The notes beneath the pieces are model-generated. The model was not told the DNA's origin and made no database searches. It saw only the letters and a list, made by a program, of their open reading frames with translations. From the NCBI GenBank assembly GCA_903920695.1, contig CAIXNB010000050.1:1-64000 (forward strand): a stretch of DNA of 64,000 nucleotides, read 5' to 3'. Of this stretch, positions 50,544 through 59,823 are shown piece after piece (position 1 is the first letter of the stretch; the number at the start of each line of letters is the position of its first letter). This DNA comes from an uncultured beta proteobacterium. GTDB lineage: Bacteria > Pseudomonadota > Gammaproteobacteria > Burkholderiales > Burkholderiaceae_C. A program made the translations under genes and the position numbers.

Positions 50544-50781
50544 AACCTAGATTCGGCAGTTGACCGCTCATCATCTTCAGTAAGTGCCTATGACCACAAA
50601 GTATCTCAGCGTTGTTGCGACTCACCAGTTGGGAGAGAATGCTACGCACCCGATTGAGCCACTGGCAACGCGTCTGGGGGCGTTGCTTCTCCTTGCAGGC
50701 ATTAGACTGCGTCGTCGTCGCGCCTACCCAGCCACGCCGCCAGCGGCCCGCTCGGGCGCGTCCAATTGCCGAATCTAGGTT
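50544..50781. mobile_element. MITE-like element or IS remnant with IS1380-like terminal inverted repeats
   Basis: AACCTAGATTCGGCAGTTG (50544) and inverted CAATTGCCGAATCTAGGTT (to 50781), 18/19 match; no convincing internal gene. Confidence 0.65.
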
Positions 50782-50830
50782 CATCACTTCCGTTGGCACA
50801 TGGTAAACAAAGGCAATTAGATAGTATGCA

Positions 50831-51700
50831 ATGTCTCTATTGGACTCGATGATGGCAGAGCAGCGTCACAAATATGAATATCAGATTGAACAAGAGTCTG
50901 ACAGTGGTCCGGCGCGTGTCATTCGAAATGTAGGGACTGACAAACGTGTTTTGGAGATCGGTTCTGGGCCCGGTTCCATTACCAGACCATTGTTTTCAGA
51001 GTCCAGATGTCGAATTACTGCAGTGGATATTGATTCCGAATCGTTAAGTCGACTCGAATCTTGTTGCGACAAAACTATTCAGCTCGATCTGAATAATCCG
51101 GTATGGCCTGACGCAGTTGGCAAGGACTCGCGGTTTGAAGTTGTTGTCGCGGCCGATGTGCTGGAGCACTTGTATGCGCCGCTGCTGGTACTGAAAGCCA
51201 TGAAGACCTTTCTTGCAACCGATGGCTACATGGTAATCTCGCTGCCGCACGTTGCGCATTCAGCAGTGCATGCCTGTTTACTGGATGAAGACTTTGAGTA
51301 TGGCGATTCCGGCTTGCTTGACCGTACGCATATTCGTTTCTTCGGCATTAAAAATATTCAGAAGCTATTTGAAGATGCGGGTTTGAAGATTGTTCATGCT
51401 GAGTTTGTTGTTCGCGATCCAAAACATACGGAGTTTGCAGGTCGATGGGGAAGGATTTCTCCAGCAATGCGGTCCGTATTGGCTGAAAACAGGTTCGGGA
51501 TGGTCTACCAAGTGGTTGTCAAAGCGGTGCCAACTGAGGCCGATGGTGAGCCGATCAGCCTGATGGATCTTCCGGTCTTAGCCCGGTTGCCCAGCAGGCG
51601 TGATTCGATTGGCGCATTCTTGCGCACCCATCTCAATGCGGAAATTTATGCCAAACTGCGATTTGCCGCGGCGAAGCTGGGCGTCGCTTTCAGAGGCTAG
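50831..51700 (+). CDS. SAM-dependent methyltransferase
   Basis: 'RVLEIGSGPGSITRPLF', 'VVAADVLEHLYAPLLVLKAM'. Confidence 0.8.
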   Translation: MSLLDSMMAEQRHKYEYQIEQESDSGPARVIRNVGTDKRVLEIGSGPGSITRPLFSESRCRITAVDIDSESLSRLESCCDKTIQLDLNNPVWPDAVGKDSRFEVVVAADVLEHLYAPLLVLKAMKTFLATDGYMVISLPHVAHSAVHACLLDEDFEYGDSGLLDRTHIRFFGIKNIQKLFEDAGLKIVHAEFVVRDPKHTEFAGRWGRISPAMRSVLAENRFGMVYQVVVKAVPTEADGEPISLMDLPVLARLPSRRDSIGAFLRTHLNAEIYAKLRFAAAKLGVAFRG

Positions 51701-51702
51701 AC

Positions 51703-52917
51703 ATGCAACAGAACGGGAATGACGGGTGTGAAAATGTCACTGAAAGCCGGGATCGGTCAGATGTGAATGCTTTGGGGCCGGCTTGCGCGAAGTTGATTGC
51801 AATGTACTTCACGCAACTTCACGCAATTCCGGAGAATGACGCATGGTGGGGACAGGGCTTCACCGATTGGGAAAACGTTAAATCAGCATCGCCACAGTTT
51901 TCCGGGCATTATCAGCCACGGATACCACTCGCAGGAATTTATTATGACCAGTCGCAATTGGACACGCTCCGTCATCAGATAGATCTAGCCAAGCAATATG
52001 GTGTCTATGGGTTTTGCCACTATCATTACTGGTTTGATGGCAAGCAATTGCTTGAGACGCCAACTAATCTGATACTAGCGCATCCGGAAATTGATTTTCC
52101 ATTCTGTTTATCTTGGGCCAATGAGACATGGTCAAGAAGATGGGATGGTCACGACCACCTGGTGCTGATCAAACAGACGCATCCGCCGACAAAAGAGAGT
52201 TGGAAGAAGCACTATGATTATCTGATCACGGCCTGGAAGGACCGGCGTGCCATCAAGCTAGACGGCAAGCCAGTGTTTGTCATCTATCGCCCGCAGCGTA
52301 TTATCAAAATTGATGAGATGCTGGCTTACTGGCGTGAATTGGCGCTACAAGATGGTTTACCCGGAATCTATTTTATTTTTCAGAGCCAGTCTGAATTGCC
52401 GAACCGAAGTTGTCTGAATTCATTCGATGCCGTTTTCCAATTTCAACCATTTGAGGCGACAAATTCTCCAGGGTACTCCCAGAGGTCGGTTTTCTATTCG
52501 ATATTTTTGCAACTGATGCGCAGATTTCCTGAGCGTGTTCAGGATATATTTCGGGGTATCAGAACCCGGGTCGCGCAAGGATTGACGTTTCATGATTATG
52601 AAACAGTCTGGCGCGAAATCGTCAAAATACGACCCGACAAGAGATTGACAACTTTTCCTGGCGCTTTTGTTGACTGGGATAATACATCGCGTTACAAAAA
52701 TCGGGCAACCGTGTTCAACGGCGCGACACCAGATTTGTTTTTAAAATGGTTCTCGAAATTGGTGAAGAGCATGCCCGAAAGGAAACTACCAGAGGATTTT
52801 ATATTCATTAATGCCTGGAATGAATGGAGCGAAGGCGCCTATCTGGAGCCCGATGAAAAATTCGGATATAAATATCTTGAGGCGGTCCGGGGCGTGCTCT
52901 GGCAGAGACATCTCTGA
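51703..52917 (+). CDS. WbsX-like (GH99-like) polysaccharide biosynthesis protein
   Basis: 'YFTQLHAIPENDAWWGQGFTDWENVKSASPQFSGHYQPRIP', 'INAWNEWSEGAYLEPDEKFGYKYLEA'. Confidence 0.88.
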   Translation: MQQNGNDGCENVTESRDRSDVNALGPACAKLIAMYFTQLHAIPENDAWWGQGFTDWENVKSASPQFSGHYQPRIPLAGIYYDQSQLDTLRHQIDLAKQYGVYGFCHYHYWFDGKQLLETPTNLILAHPEIDFPFCLSWANETWSRRWDGHDHLVLIKQTHPPTKESWKKHYDYLITAWKDRRAIKLDGKPVFVIYRPQRIIKIDEMLAYWRELALQDGLPGIYFIFQSQSELPNRSCLNSFDAVFQFQPFEATNSPGYSQRSVFYSIFLQLMRRFPERVQDIFRGIRTRVAQGLTFHDYETVWREIVKIRPDKRLTTFPGAFVDWDNTSRYKNRATVFNGATPDLFLKWFSKLVKSMPERKLPEDFIFINAWNEWSEGAYLEPDEKFGYKYLEAVRGVLWQRHL

Positions 52918-52936
52918 TGATTGATGCGCTGAAATC

Positions 52937-53509
52937 ATGACGAATGACGCTGACTATTTTGCCTATCTCCGCACGCGCAGCGTGCTGGGGCGGTTTTATC
53001 GCAACTACTGGTTGTATCCGCGCTTGGTGCGGTCCTTGAGCGGGCGTGTCCTGGATGTAGGTTGCGGTATCGGCGACATGCTGGAATTTCGCCGCAATAC
53101 AGTTGGTGCGGATGTGAATCCCTATATTGTTGAATGGAATCGGAAACGGGGTTTCGATGTTCATCTCATAGTGGATGACAAACTGCCATTCCCCGACGCC
53201 TCATTCGATGGCGTCATCATGGACAATGTGCTGGAGCATATTTCCGATCCAACAGCGGTCCTCTTGGAAGTTCGCAGGGTATTGAAGCCAATGGCAGTAT
53301 GTGTCGTCGGTGTGCCCGGCACCAAGGGTTTTTCTGCTGACGCTGATCACAAGGTCTTTTACGATGCAACGACACTTGAGGCCTGTCTGAAGTCGGCAGG
53401 TTTTTCAATGTTGCGGGTATTCTGGATGCCAGTTCGATGGAAGTGGCTTGACTCGCATTGGGCCTATTATTTTCTGTATGGTGTTTTCTGCGCACCGGCC
53501 CGCCCATGA
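52937..53509 (+). CDS. class I SAM-dependent methyltransferase
   Basis: 'RVLDVGCGIGDML', 'FDGVIMDNVLEHISDPTAVLLEVRRVLKP'. Confidence 0.85.
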   Translation: MTNDADYFAYLRTRSVLGRFYRNYWLYPRLVRSLSGRVLDVGCGIGDMLEFRRNTVGADVNPYIVEWNRKRGFDVHLIVDDKLPFPDASFDGVIMDNVLEHISDPTAVLLEVRRVLKPMAVCVVGVPGTKGFSADADHKVFYDATTLEACLKSAGFSMLRVFWMPVRWKWLDSHWAYYFLYGVFCAPARP

Positions 53510-54438
53510 GTGCTTCACTGCCAAGGGTTGCGGTTGCCTTGGCCGCCTTTAACGGGATGGCCTATATTGGCGAGCAACTTGAGTCCATTTTGCGACAAGA
53601 GGGTGTTGATGTTCACGTGTTTATCAGTGTTGACAAGTCTGTGGATGGCACCGAGAACTTCCTTGCCGGTTTGGCCTTGCTGGAGCCGCGTTTGTCCTTG
53701 TTGGCTGTGGGGCAGGTTTTTGGTGGAGCGGGTCGAAATTTCTATCGACTTCTCAGGGAGATAGACCTGGCCGGTTTTGACTATTTGTGTTTTGCCGATC
53801 AGGATGACATCTGGGATCACGGTAAAGTGATGAGAGCATTCCGCTTGATGACCACTAGAGAGGCTGCCGGATATTCGAGCAACTTCACGGCGTTCTGGTC
53901 TTCGGGCAAAGAGCGTCTTGTCAATAAAGCCTGGCCGCAGAGGCAATGGGATTTCTTGTTTGAGTCTGCTGGACCGGGTTGCACCTATGTATTGCATAGC
54001 ACGCTGGCTCTGGCATTACAGAAATTGGTGCGAGGAGCTGGGCCGCATTTGTTGTGCATTGATTATCACGATTGGCTTGCCTATGCCTTTGCGCGATCAC
54101 ACAATTACCTGTGGGTCATTGATAGTTGGTCGAGCACGAAGTATCGACAGCACGCCAATAACCAGATCGGAGTGAATTCGGGCTGGGGCTCCTTTTGGCT
54201 GCGTGCACGTCAGATCCTCAGTGGATACGGTTTCGAGCAATCACGGCTGATCGCGGAGGTGGTCGGTATGTCGTCCTCTCCCGTTACCCGGCTTGGTTTG
54301 CAGGGTGGGCGACTTGGTTGTTTGTGGTTGGCTTTGCAGGCCAGACATTGCAGGCGCAAGCCTTCTGATCAGCTCCTGTTTTTCGCTTCCTGCATTCTGT
54401 TGGCCTTGTTGGGACCCAACCGAAAGGTAGCCACGTGA
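53506..54438 (+). CDS. glycosyltransferase family 2
   Basis: 'VAVALAAFNGMAYIGEQLESILRQ', 'CFADQDDIWDHGKV'; ATGA overlap with previous gene. Confidence 0.85.
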   Translation: MSASLPRVAVALAAFNGMAYIGEQLESILRQEGVDVHVFISVDKSVDGTENFLAGLALLEPRLSLLAVGQVFGGAGRNFYRLLREIDLAGFDYLCFADQDDIWDHGKVMRAFRLMTTREAAGYSSNFTAFWSSGKERLVNKAWPQRQWDFLFESAGPGCTYVLHSTLALALQKLVRGAGPHLLCIDYHDWLAYAFARSHNYLWVIDSWSSTKYRQHANNQIGVNSGWGSFWLRARQILSGYGFEQSRLIAEVVGMSSSPVTRLGLQGGRLGCLWLALQARHCRRKPSDQLLFFASCILLALLGPNRKVAT

Positions 54439-55394
54439 CGCAACGAATTTTGGTCACGGGCGCTTCCGGCTTCGTGGGCCACGCATTGACCGTCCGTCTG
54501 GCTTCCATGAAGGGATGCGAGGTCATCGGGATGACACGCAGAACGCCCGATAATCCGGTCGCCGGGGCCCTTTATATACCGGTTGGCGACCTGGCATTGC
54601 AGACTCGGTGGCCAGCAGACTTGGTTGACATTGATACGATTGTGCATGCCGCGGCGCGCGTGCATATTTTGAATGACAGCACGGCGGAGTCAGTGGACGA
54701 ATTTGAGCGGGTGAATGTCATTTCCACGTTGCATCTGGCGCGGCAGGCGGCTTCAATGGGTGTGCGGCGCTTTATTTTCCTGAGTTCGATTGGTGTGAAC
54801 GGGGTGCAGACTAAAGGCAATGCGGCATTTACCGAAGCAGATACGCCCAATCCTCACAACGCCTACGCCCTTTCCAAATTGCAGGCTGAGCTTGGCCTGC
54901 AGAAAATCTCTGCGCAGACCGGGTTGGACGTGGTTATCATTCGCCCGCCCCTGGTCTATGGCCCTGGTGTTCGCGCTAATTTTGCGGCCCTGATGCGGGC
55001 CGTGCAGGCGGGCTGGCCGTTGCCTCTGGGTGCAGTGCATAACCGACGCAGCCTGGTGGCGCTCGATAATCTGGTCGATTTCATCGTGACCTGCATACAT
55101 CATCCACTGGCTGCGAACCAGACCTTTTTGGTGAGTGACGGACATGATGTGTCGAGCGCCGAACTGGTGCGCGGGCTTGCGCGAGCTGCTGGCGTATCTG
55201 CACGTTTGCTGCCAGTACCCGCATGGATTCTGCGGGCCGTGGCTGGTGCGCTTGGAAAGCGTGAATTCATCCAGCGTTTATGTGGCAGCTTGCGTGTTGA
55301 TATTAAAAAAGCGGACAAGCTTCTGGGCTGGGTGCCGCGGGTTTCCGTGGACGAGGGTTTGCGACGCGCGGTCGCTGGTATTCAGAAGCGATGA
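54435..55394 (+). CDS. NAD-dependent epimerase/dehydratase (WbpV-like)
   Basis: 'ILVTGASGFVGHALTVRLASMKG', 'FIFLSSIGVNGVQTKGNAAFTEADTPNPHNAYALSKLQAE'. Confidence 0.85.
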   Translation: MTQRILVTGASGFVGHALTVRLASMKGCEVIGMTRRTPDNPVAGALYIPVGDLALQTRWPADLVDIDTIVHAAARVHILNDSTAESVDEFERVNVISTLHLARQAASMGVRRFIFLSSIGVNGVQTKGNAAFTEADTPNPHNAYALSKLQAELGLQKISAQTGLDVVIIRPPLVYGPGVRANFAALMRAVQAGWPLPLGAVHNRRSLVALDNLVDFIVTCIHHPLAANQTFLVSDGHDVSSAELVRGLARAAGVSARLLPVPAWILRAVAGALGKREFIQRLCGSLRVDIKKADKLLGWVPRVSVDEGLRRAVAGIQKR

Positions 55395-55452
55395 GCAACG
55401 CGCTGCGATTCCACATAGACCTTCAGTGCACAAAATAGCCGATTGGACCTAC

Positions 55453-56205
55453 ATGGATATCTCTATTTCGGTTGTCAGCCACGGGCAAATTGTATGGGTG
55501 GCAGAATTGCTACAAGATCTTGAGATGCATTGCGCGGCGTCTCGGTTCGAATTGATATTGACGCTCAACCGAGATGAAACGATACCCTTTTCTCTCGCTC
55601 AGTTTTCTTATCCGGTGACTTTGTTAAAAAACGAGCGTGTCTTGGGCTTTGCCGCCAATCATAATCAGGCGTTCAGACGTGCCGTTGGGCGGTATTTCTG
55701 CGTGATCAATCCGGATATCCGATTGGTCAACAATCCATTTATCGAACTATTTGCTTGCCTGAGCGAGTTCTCTGCTGGCGTTGCGGCGCCACTCGTGTTG
55801 GGGGAAACGGGTGAGCCAGAGGACAGCGCCCGTCGGTTTCCTTCGCCTCTGAGCATACTGCGCAAAGCCTGTGGCAAGGGGCTGCCGTCGGATTATGTGT
55901 TTGGAAACGCTGCATTTCATCCGGACTGGGTTGCCGGCATGTTCATGCTGTTTCCCAGGCGCGTTTTTACGCAAGTCGGCGGCTTCGATGAACATTATTA
56001 TCTTTACTATGAAGACGTCGACATCTGTGCCCGGCTCAGGCTGCTGGGTCATGAAGTCGTTGTCTGTCCTTCTGCCACGGTGGTGCATCACGCGCAGCGG
56101 CACAGTCATCGCAGTTTGTGGTATCTGCGCTGGCACCTGCAAAGCATGCTTCGATTTTTTCTGTCGCCGGTTTATCGTCGGATCAGCGCGCGTCGTGCGC
56201 CATGA
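55453..56205 (+). CDS. glycosyltransferase family 2 (rhamnosyltransferase-like)
   Basis: 'NERVLGFAANHNQAFRRAVGRYFCVINPDIRL', 'GMFMLFPRRVFTQVGGFDEHYYLYYEDVDICAR'; internal start at 55453. Confidence 0.85.
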   Translation: MDISISVVSHGQIVWVAELLQDLEMHCAASRFELILTLNRDETIPFSLAQFSYPVTLLKNERVLGFAANHNQAFRRAVGRYFCVINPDIRLVNNPFIELFACLSEFSAGVAAPLVLGETGEPEDSARRFPSPLSILRKACGKGLPSDYVFGNAAFHPDWVAGMFMLFPRRVFTQVGGFDEHYYLYYEDVDICARLRLLGHEVVVCPSATVVHHAQRHSHRSLWYLRWHLQSMLRFFLSPVYRRISARRAP

Positions 56206-56232
56206 GACGATCATGACGAGATTCAAAACACA

Positions 56233-56793
56233 ATGAAACGCGCATTCGATTTGATACTGGCGGTCTTTGCGAGCCTGTTATTGCTGCTGTTCCTCGCCCT
56301 GCTGGCAGTGGCGGTGCGCTTGACTTCCCGCGGCCCGATACTGTATTGGTCGGATCGGATTGGGCGTAACAATGTGATTTTCAGAATGCCAAAGTTTCGC
56401 AGCATGCGGGTCGATACACCCGTTGTCGCGACGCATTTGCTTGAGAACCCGGATCTATGCCTGACGTTCATCGGGAGTTTTCTGCGCAAGAGCAGTCTGG
56501 ACGAACTGCCTCAGTTATGGAGCATTGTTCGTGGTGATATGAGTTTCGTCGGACCCCGCCCCGCCTTATTCAATCAGCAGGATCTGATAGCTGCACGCAC
56601 TCGCACCGGCGTTCATGGATTGGTGCCTGGCTTGACCGGATGGGCACAAGTAAATGGTCGTGATGAGTTGCCAGTAGCTCAGAAAGTAGCTCTGGATACT
56701 GAGTATTTGGAACATCAGTCGTTTTGGTTTGATATAAAGATATTAATGTTGACGGTTAAGAAAGTTTTGGCACGCGATAACGTGGCTCACTAG
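56233..56793 (+). CDS. initiating undecaprenyl-phosphate sugar phosphotransferase (PglC/WcaJ-like)
   Basis: 'LRKSSLDELPQLWSIVRGDMSFVGPRPALFNQQDLIAARTRTGVHGLVPGLTGWAQVNGRDEL'. Confidence 0.92.
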   Translation: MKRAFDLILAVFASLLLLLFLALLAVAVRLTSRGPILYWSDRIGRNNVIFRMPKFRSMRVDTPVVATHLLENPDLCLTFIGSFLRKSSLDELPQLWSIVRGDMSFVGPRPALFNQQDLIAARTRTGVHGLVPGLTGWAQVNGRDELPVAQKVALDTEYLEHQSFWFDIKILMLTVKKVLARDNVAH

Positions 56794-56853
56794 GGCATAA
56801 TGGGGCCCTGCGCGCAGCAGGCATTTTTTAATTTAGATAGGACGCTACTTACT

Positions 56854-57216
56854 ATGAGCAATCTGATCGATATTCAAGGCCAGATCGAGAAACTTCAGAA
56901 GCAGGCCGCTGAAATCAAGAGCCGCGAGTTTGATAAGACGGTGCAGGACATCCTTGTCAAGATGAAAGCCTTCGGCATTAGCCTGAAAGACCTGCAGCCT
57001 GGCAAGGCGCGTGGCACCAAAGGCAAGGCTAAAACAGCGACAACGACGCAGGGCGCGACGGTCAAAGCCAAGAAGACTAAAGACGCGGTCGTGATCGCGG
57101 CCAAGTTCCGCGGTCCTAACGGTGAAACCTGGAGCGGCAGAGGCTTGTCGCCGCGTTGGCTGACGGCCTTGCTGGCTCAGGGGCATAGCAAAGACGAGTT
57201 CGCCATCAAAAGTTGA
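56854..57216 (+). CDS. H-NS family nucleoid-associated protein
   Basis: C-terminal 'KFRGPNGETWSGRGLSPRWLTALLAQGHSKDEFAI'. Confidence 0.9.
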   Translation: MSNLIDIQGQIEKLQKQAAEIKSREFDKTVQDILVKMKAFGISLKDLQPGKARGTKGKAKTATTTQGATVKAKKTKDAVVIAAKFRGPNGETWSGRGLSPRWLTALLAQGHSKDEFAIKS

Positions 57217-57317
57217 GATGAACGAGGGGCGTCCACTGGGGCGCCATATTTCGGACAGGCGGCAGTTTGCGCCTGCTCCGGCCGGTCCCGCCCTTATTAC
57301 CCTGAACGCGATACACC

Positions 57318-58208
57318 ATGACCGACGTTAGCAAGATCCCGCCCCGCGACAAAGCCGAGATCCTGGCTCAGGCGCTGCCCTACATCCGTAAATTTCACGG
57401 CAAGACCATGGTCATCAAGTACGGTGGCAATGCCATGACCGATCCGGCCTTGCAGGCTGATTTTGCCGAGGATGTTGTGCTGCTCAAACTGGTTGGCATC
57501 AACCCGGTGGTGGTGCATGGCGGCGGGCCGCAGATTGAAACGGCCCTCAAGCGTTTGGGGAAGAAAGGCGAGTTTATCCAGGGCATGCGCGTCACCGATG
57601 CCGAAACCATGGAGGTGGTGGAGTGGGTGCTGGCGGGGGAAGTGCAGCAGGACATTGTGGGCCTGATCAACCAGGCTGGCGGCAAGGCTGTCGGCCTGAC
57701 CGGCCGTGACGGCGGCATGATTCGCGCCCAAAAGCTCCGCATGGTCGACAGCAAAGATCCCAACAAGGAACATGACGTGGGTCAGGTTGGCGACATCGTC
57801 AGCATCGACCCGAGTGTGGTCAAGGCCTTGCAGGACGACGCCTTCATCCCGGTCATCAGCCCAATTGGTTTTGGTGACAACAACGAGAGCTACAACATCA
57901 ACGCCGACGTTGTGGCTGCCAAACTTGCCACCGTGCTGAAAGCCGAAAAACTGCTGATGCTGACCAATATCAGCGGCGTCCTCGACAAGGCCGGCAATCT
58001 GCTCACCAATCTCAGTGCGAGGCAGATTGACGACTTGTTTGCCGACGGCACCATTGGCGGCGGCATGCTACCCAAGATCAGTGGCGCCCTGGATGCTGCC
58101 AAGAGCGGCGTCAACTCGGTTCACATCATCGATGGAAGGGTGCCACATGTGCTCCTGCTCGAGATCCTGACGGATCAGGCCTTTGGCACCATGATTCGCT
58201 CACATTGA
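57318..58208 (+). CDS. argB: acetylglutamate kinase
   Basis: '[44 protein letters not shown]'. Confidence 0.95.
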   Translation: MTDVSKIPPRDKAEILAQALPYIRKFHGKTMVIKYGGNAMTDPALQADFAEDVVLLKLVGINPVVVHGGGPQIETALKRLGKKGEFIQGMRVTDAETMEVVEWVLAGEVQQDIVGLINQAGGKAVGLTGRDGGMIRAQKLRMVDSKDPNKEHDVGQVGDIVSIDPSVVKALQDDAFIPVISPIGFGDNNESYNINADVVAAKLATVLKAEKLLMLTNISGVLDKAGNLLTNLSARQIDDLFADGTIGGGMLPKISGALDAAKSGVNSVHIIDGRVPHVLLLEILTDQAFGTMIRSH

Positions 58209-58305
58209 AGTGCCCCCACGCTCCGCACTCCGCGGCGTTGCCGCCCCCTCGAAAACCCTTGGCTGCGCTGTGCGAGAATGAATTTATCATTCCGCTCTGT
58301 GCACC

Positions 58306-58992
58306 ATGTCTGACGTTGAATCCACTCTCCCGCTACCTGCCCCAAGTCCTATGGACGTTGTGGTGGCGCACGCGCCGCGCAAGCGTCCCAAGCCGGGTGA
58401 GCGACGCGTGCAGATACTGCAGGCGCTGGCAGCCATGCTGGAGCAACCCGGTGCTGAGCGCATCACGACTGCGGCACTGGCGGCGCGTCTGGACGTGAGC
58501 GAGGCGGCGCTGTACCGCCACTTTGCCAGCAAGGCGCAGATGTTCGAAGGTCTGATTGAGTTCATTGAGCAGACGGTGTTTTCCCTGGTCAACCAGATCG
58601 CCGAGCGCGAAAGTGCACTGGAACCGCTTGACGGCCCACCCGACGCGGGTACCGGAACGCGTCAAGCCGTCAAAGTGGTATCCATGCTGATGCAGTTTGC
58701 GGAGAAAAATCCGGGCATGACCCGCGTCATGGTGGGCGATGCGTTGGTGTTCGAGAACGAGCGCCTGCAGCAACGCATGAACCAGTTCTTTGACAAGATC
58801 GAGTCCACGCTCAAGCAGTGTCTGCGCGGCGCGGCGGAGTTCAGCGGCTCGACAACACCCAGTATGGATACACAGGTGCGGGCCTCCGTGCTCGCCGCCT
58901 TTGTTGTCGGTCGCCTGCAGCGCTTCGCGCGTTCCGGTTTCAAGCGTCTGCCATCCGAGCATCTGGAGGCCAGCCTGACCTTGATTCTTTGA
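58306..58992 (+). CDS. slmA: nucleoid occlusion factor SlmA-like TetR-family protein
   Basis: 'RRVQILQALAAMLEQPGAERITTAALAARLDVSEAALYRHFASKAQMFEGLIEFIE'. Confidence 0.85.
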   Translation: MSDVESTLPLPAPSPMDVVVAHAPRKRPKPGERRVQILQALAAMLEQPGAERITTAALAARLDVSEAALYRHFASKAQMFEGLIEFIEQTVFSLVNQIAERESALEPLDGPPDAGTGTRQAVKVVSMLMQFAEKNPGMTRVMVGDALVFENERLQQRMNQFFDKIESTLKQCLRGAAEFSGSTTPSMDTQVRASVLAAFVVGRLQRFARSGFKRLPSEHLEASLTLIL

Positions 58993-59073
58993 CTTCGGGT
59001 ACTCCCCCTTCTTTTCTTAGAAAGATCTCTCTAGAGGCAGGTTTCGACCAGACAAGACATGGAAGCTGGTGCA

Positions 59074-59095
59074 AAATAGCACGGTCGTTCTATTT
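59074..59095. promoter_or_regulatory. palindrome upstream of TetR-family gene, candidate operator
   Basis: AAATAGCACGG|TCGTTCTATTT, 9/11 matching half-sites, 9 bp before the proposed start. Confidence 0.6.
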
Positions 59096-59104
59096 CGCTG
59101 TCAC

Positions 59105-59818
59105 ATGTCTGTTTCTGAAACTTCTGTCAAAGCCCTGCGCTCCCGTAGCCGCCAAGCTTCGGGCGGCGCACGTGTGCTGCAAAAGGGGGAGCAGACCAAG
59201 CAAGCGATTGTTGACGCGGCGCTGGGTCTGGCGGCGCAGATCGGCCTTGAAGGTCTGAGCATCGGCGTTCTGGCCGAAGTGACGCAGATGAGCAAGTCAG
59301 GCGTGTTTGCCCATTTTGGCTCGCGCGAGGAGTTGCAGATCTCCGTCATCCGCGAGTATTACGCCCGCTTTGCCGATGAAGTCTTCTTCCCCGCGTTGGA
59401 CGAAGCGCGCGGTCTGCCGCGGGTGCGTGCGCTGTTTGCCAACTGGATGAAGCGTGTCGCTGTCGAACTCCAGTGCGGCTGTATCTTCATCAGTGGCGCT
59501 GTTGAATTTGATGATCGCCCAGGCCCGGTGCGCGATGCGCTGGTTGGTTCAGTCAAGACATGGTTAGAGGCCATGTACCGCGCCGTTGTGCAGGCGAAGG
59601 AAGAGGGTCAGCTCGATGTCGACGCCGACGAAGAGCAAATGGCGTTCGAGATCCACGGACTCATTCTGGCGCTGCACTACGAAGAACGCTTCCTGAAAAA
59701 TCCTGACGCCATCGCCCACGCCAACAAGGGCTTTCAAAACATTCTCGCGCGCTACGGCAAACCTGCCGTGGGCGCTGTCCCAATTTCTGGCAAATCAAAC
59801 CCACGCTCAAAGGAGTAA
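59105..59818 (+). CDS. TetR-family regulator of the acyl-CoA dehydrogenase locus
   Basis: 'LSIGVLAEVTQMSKSGVFAHFGSREELQISVI'; internal start at 59105. Confidence 0.88.
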   Translation: MSVSETSVKALRSRSRQASGGARVLQKGEQTKQAIVDAALGLAAQIGLEGLSIGVLAEVTQMSKSGVFAHFGSREELQISVIREYYARFADEVFFPALDEARGLPRVRALFANWMKRVAVELQCGCIFISGAVEFDDRPGPVRDALVGSVKTWLEAMYRAVVQAKEEGQLDVDADEEQMAFEIHGLILALHYEERFLKNPDAIAHANKGFQNILARYGKPAVGAVPISGKSNPRSKE

Positions 59819-59823
59819 GCAGC

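Noticed and set aside
50584-50806. Small ORFs inside the IS1380-like element
   Set aside because: 60-85 aa low-complexity translations without motifs; treated as part of a non-coding element.
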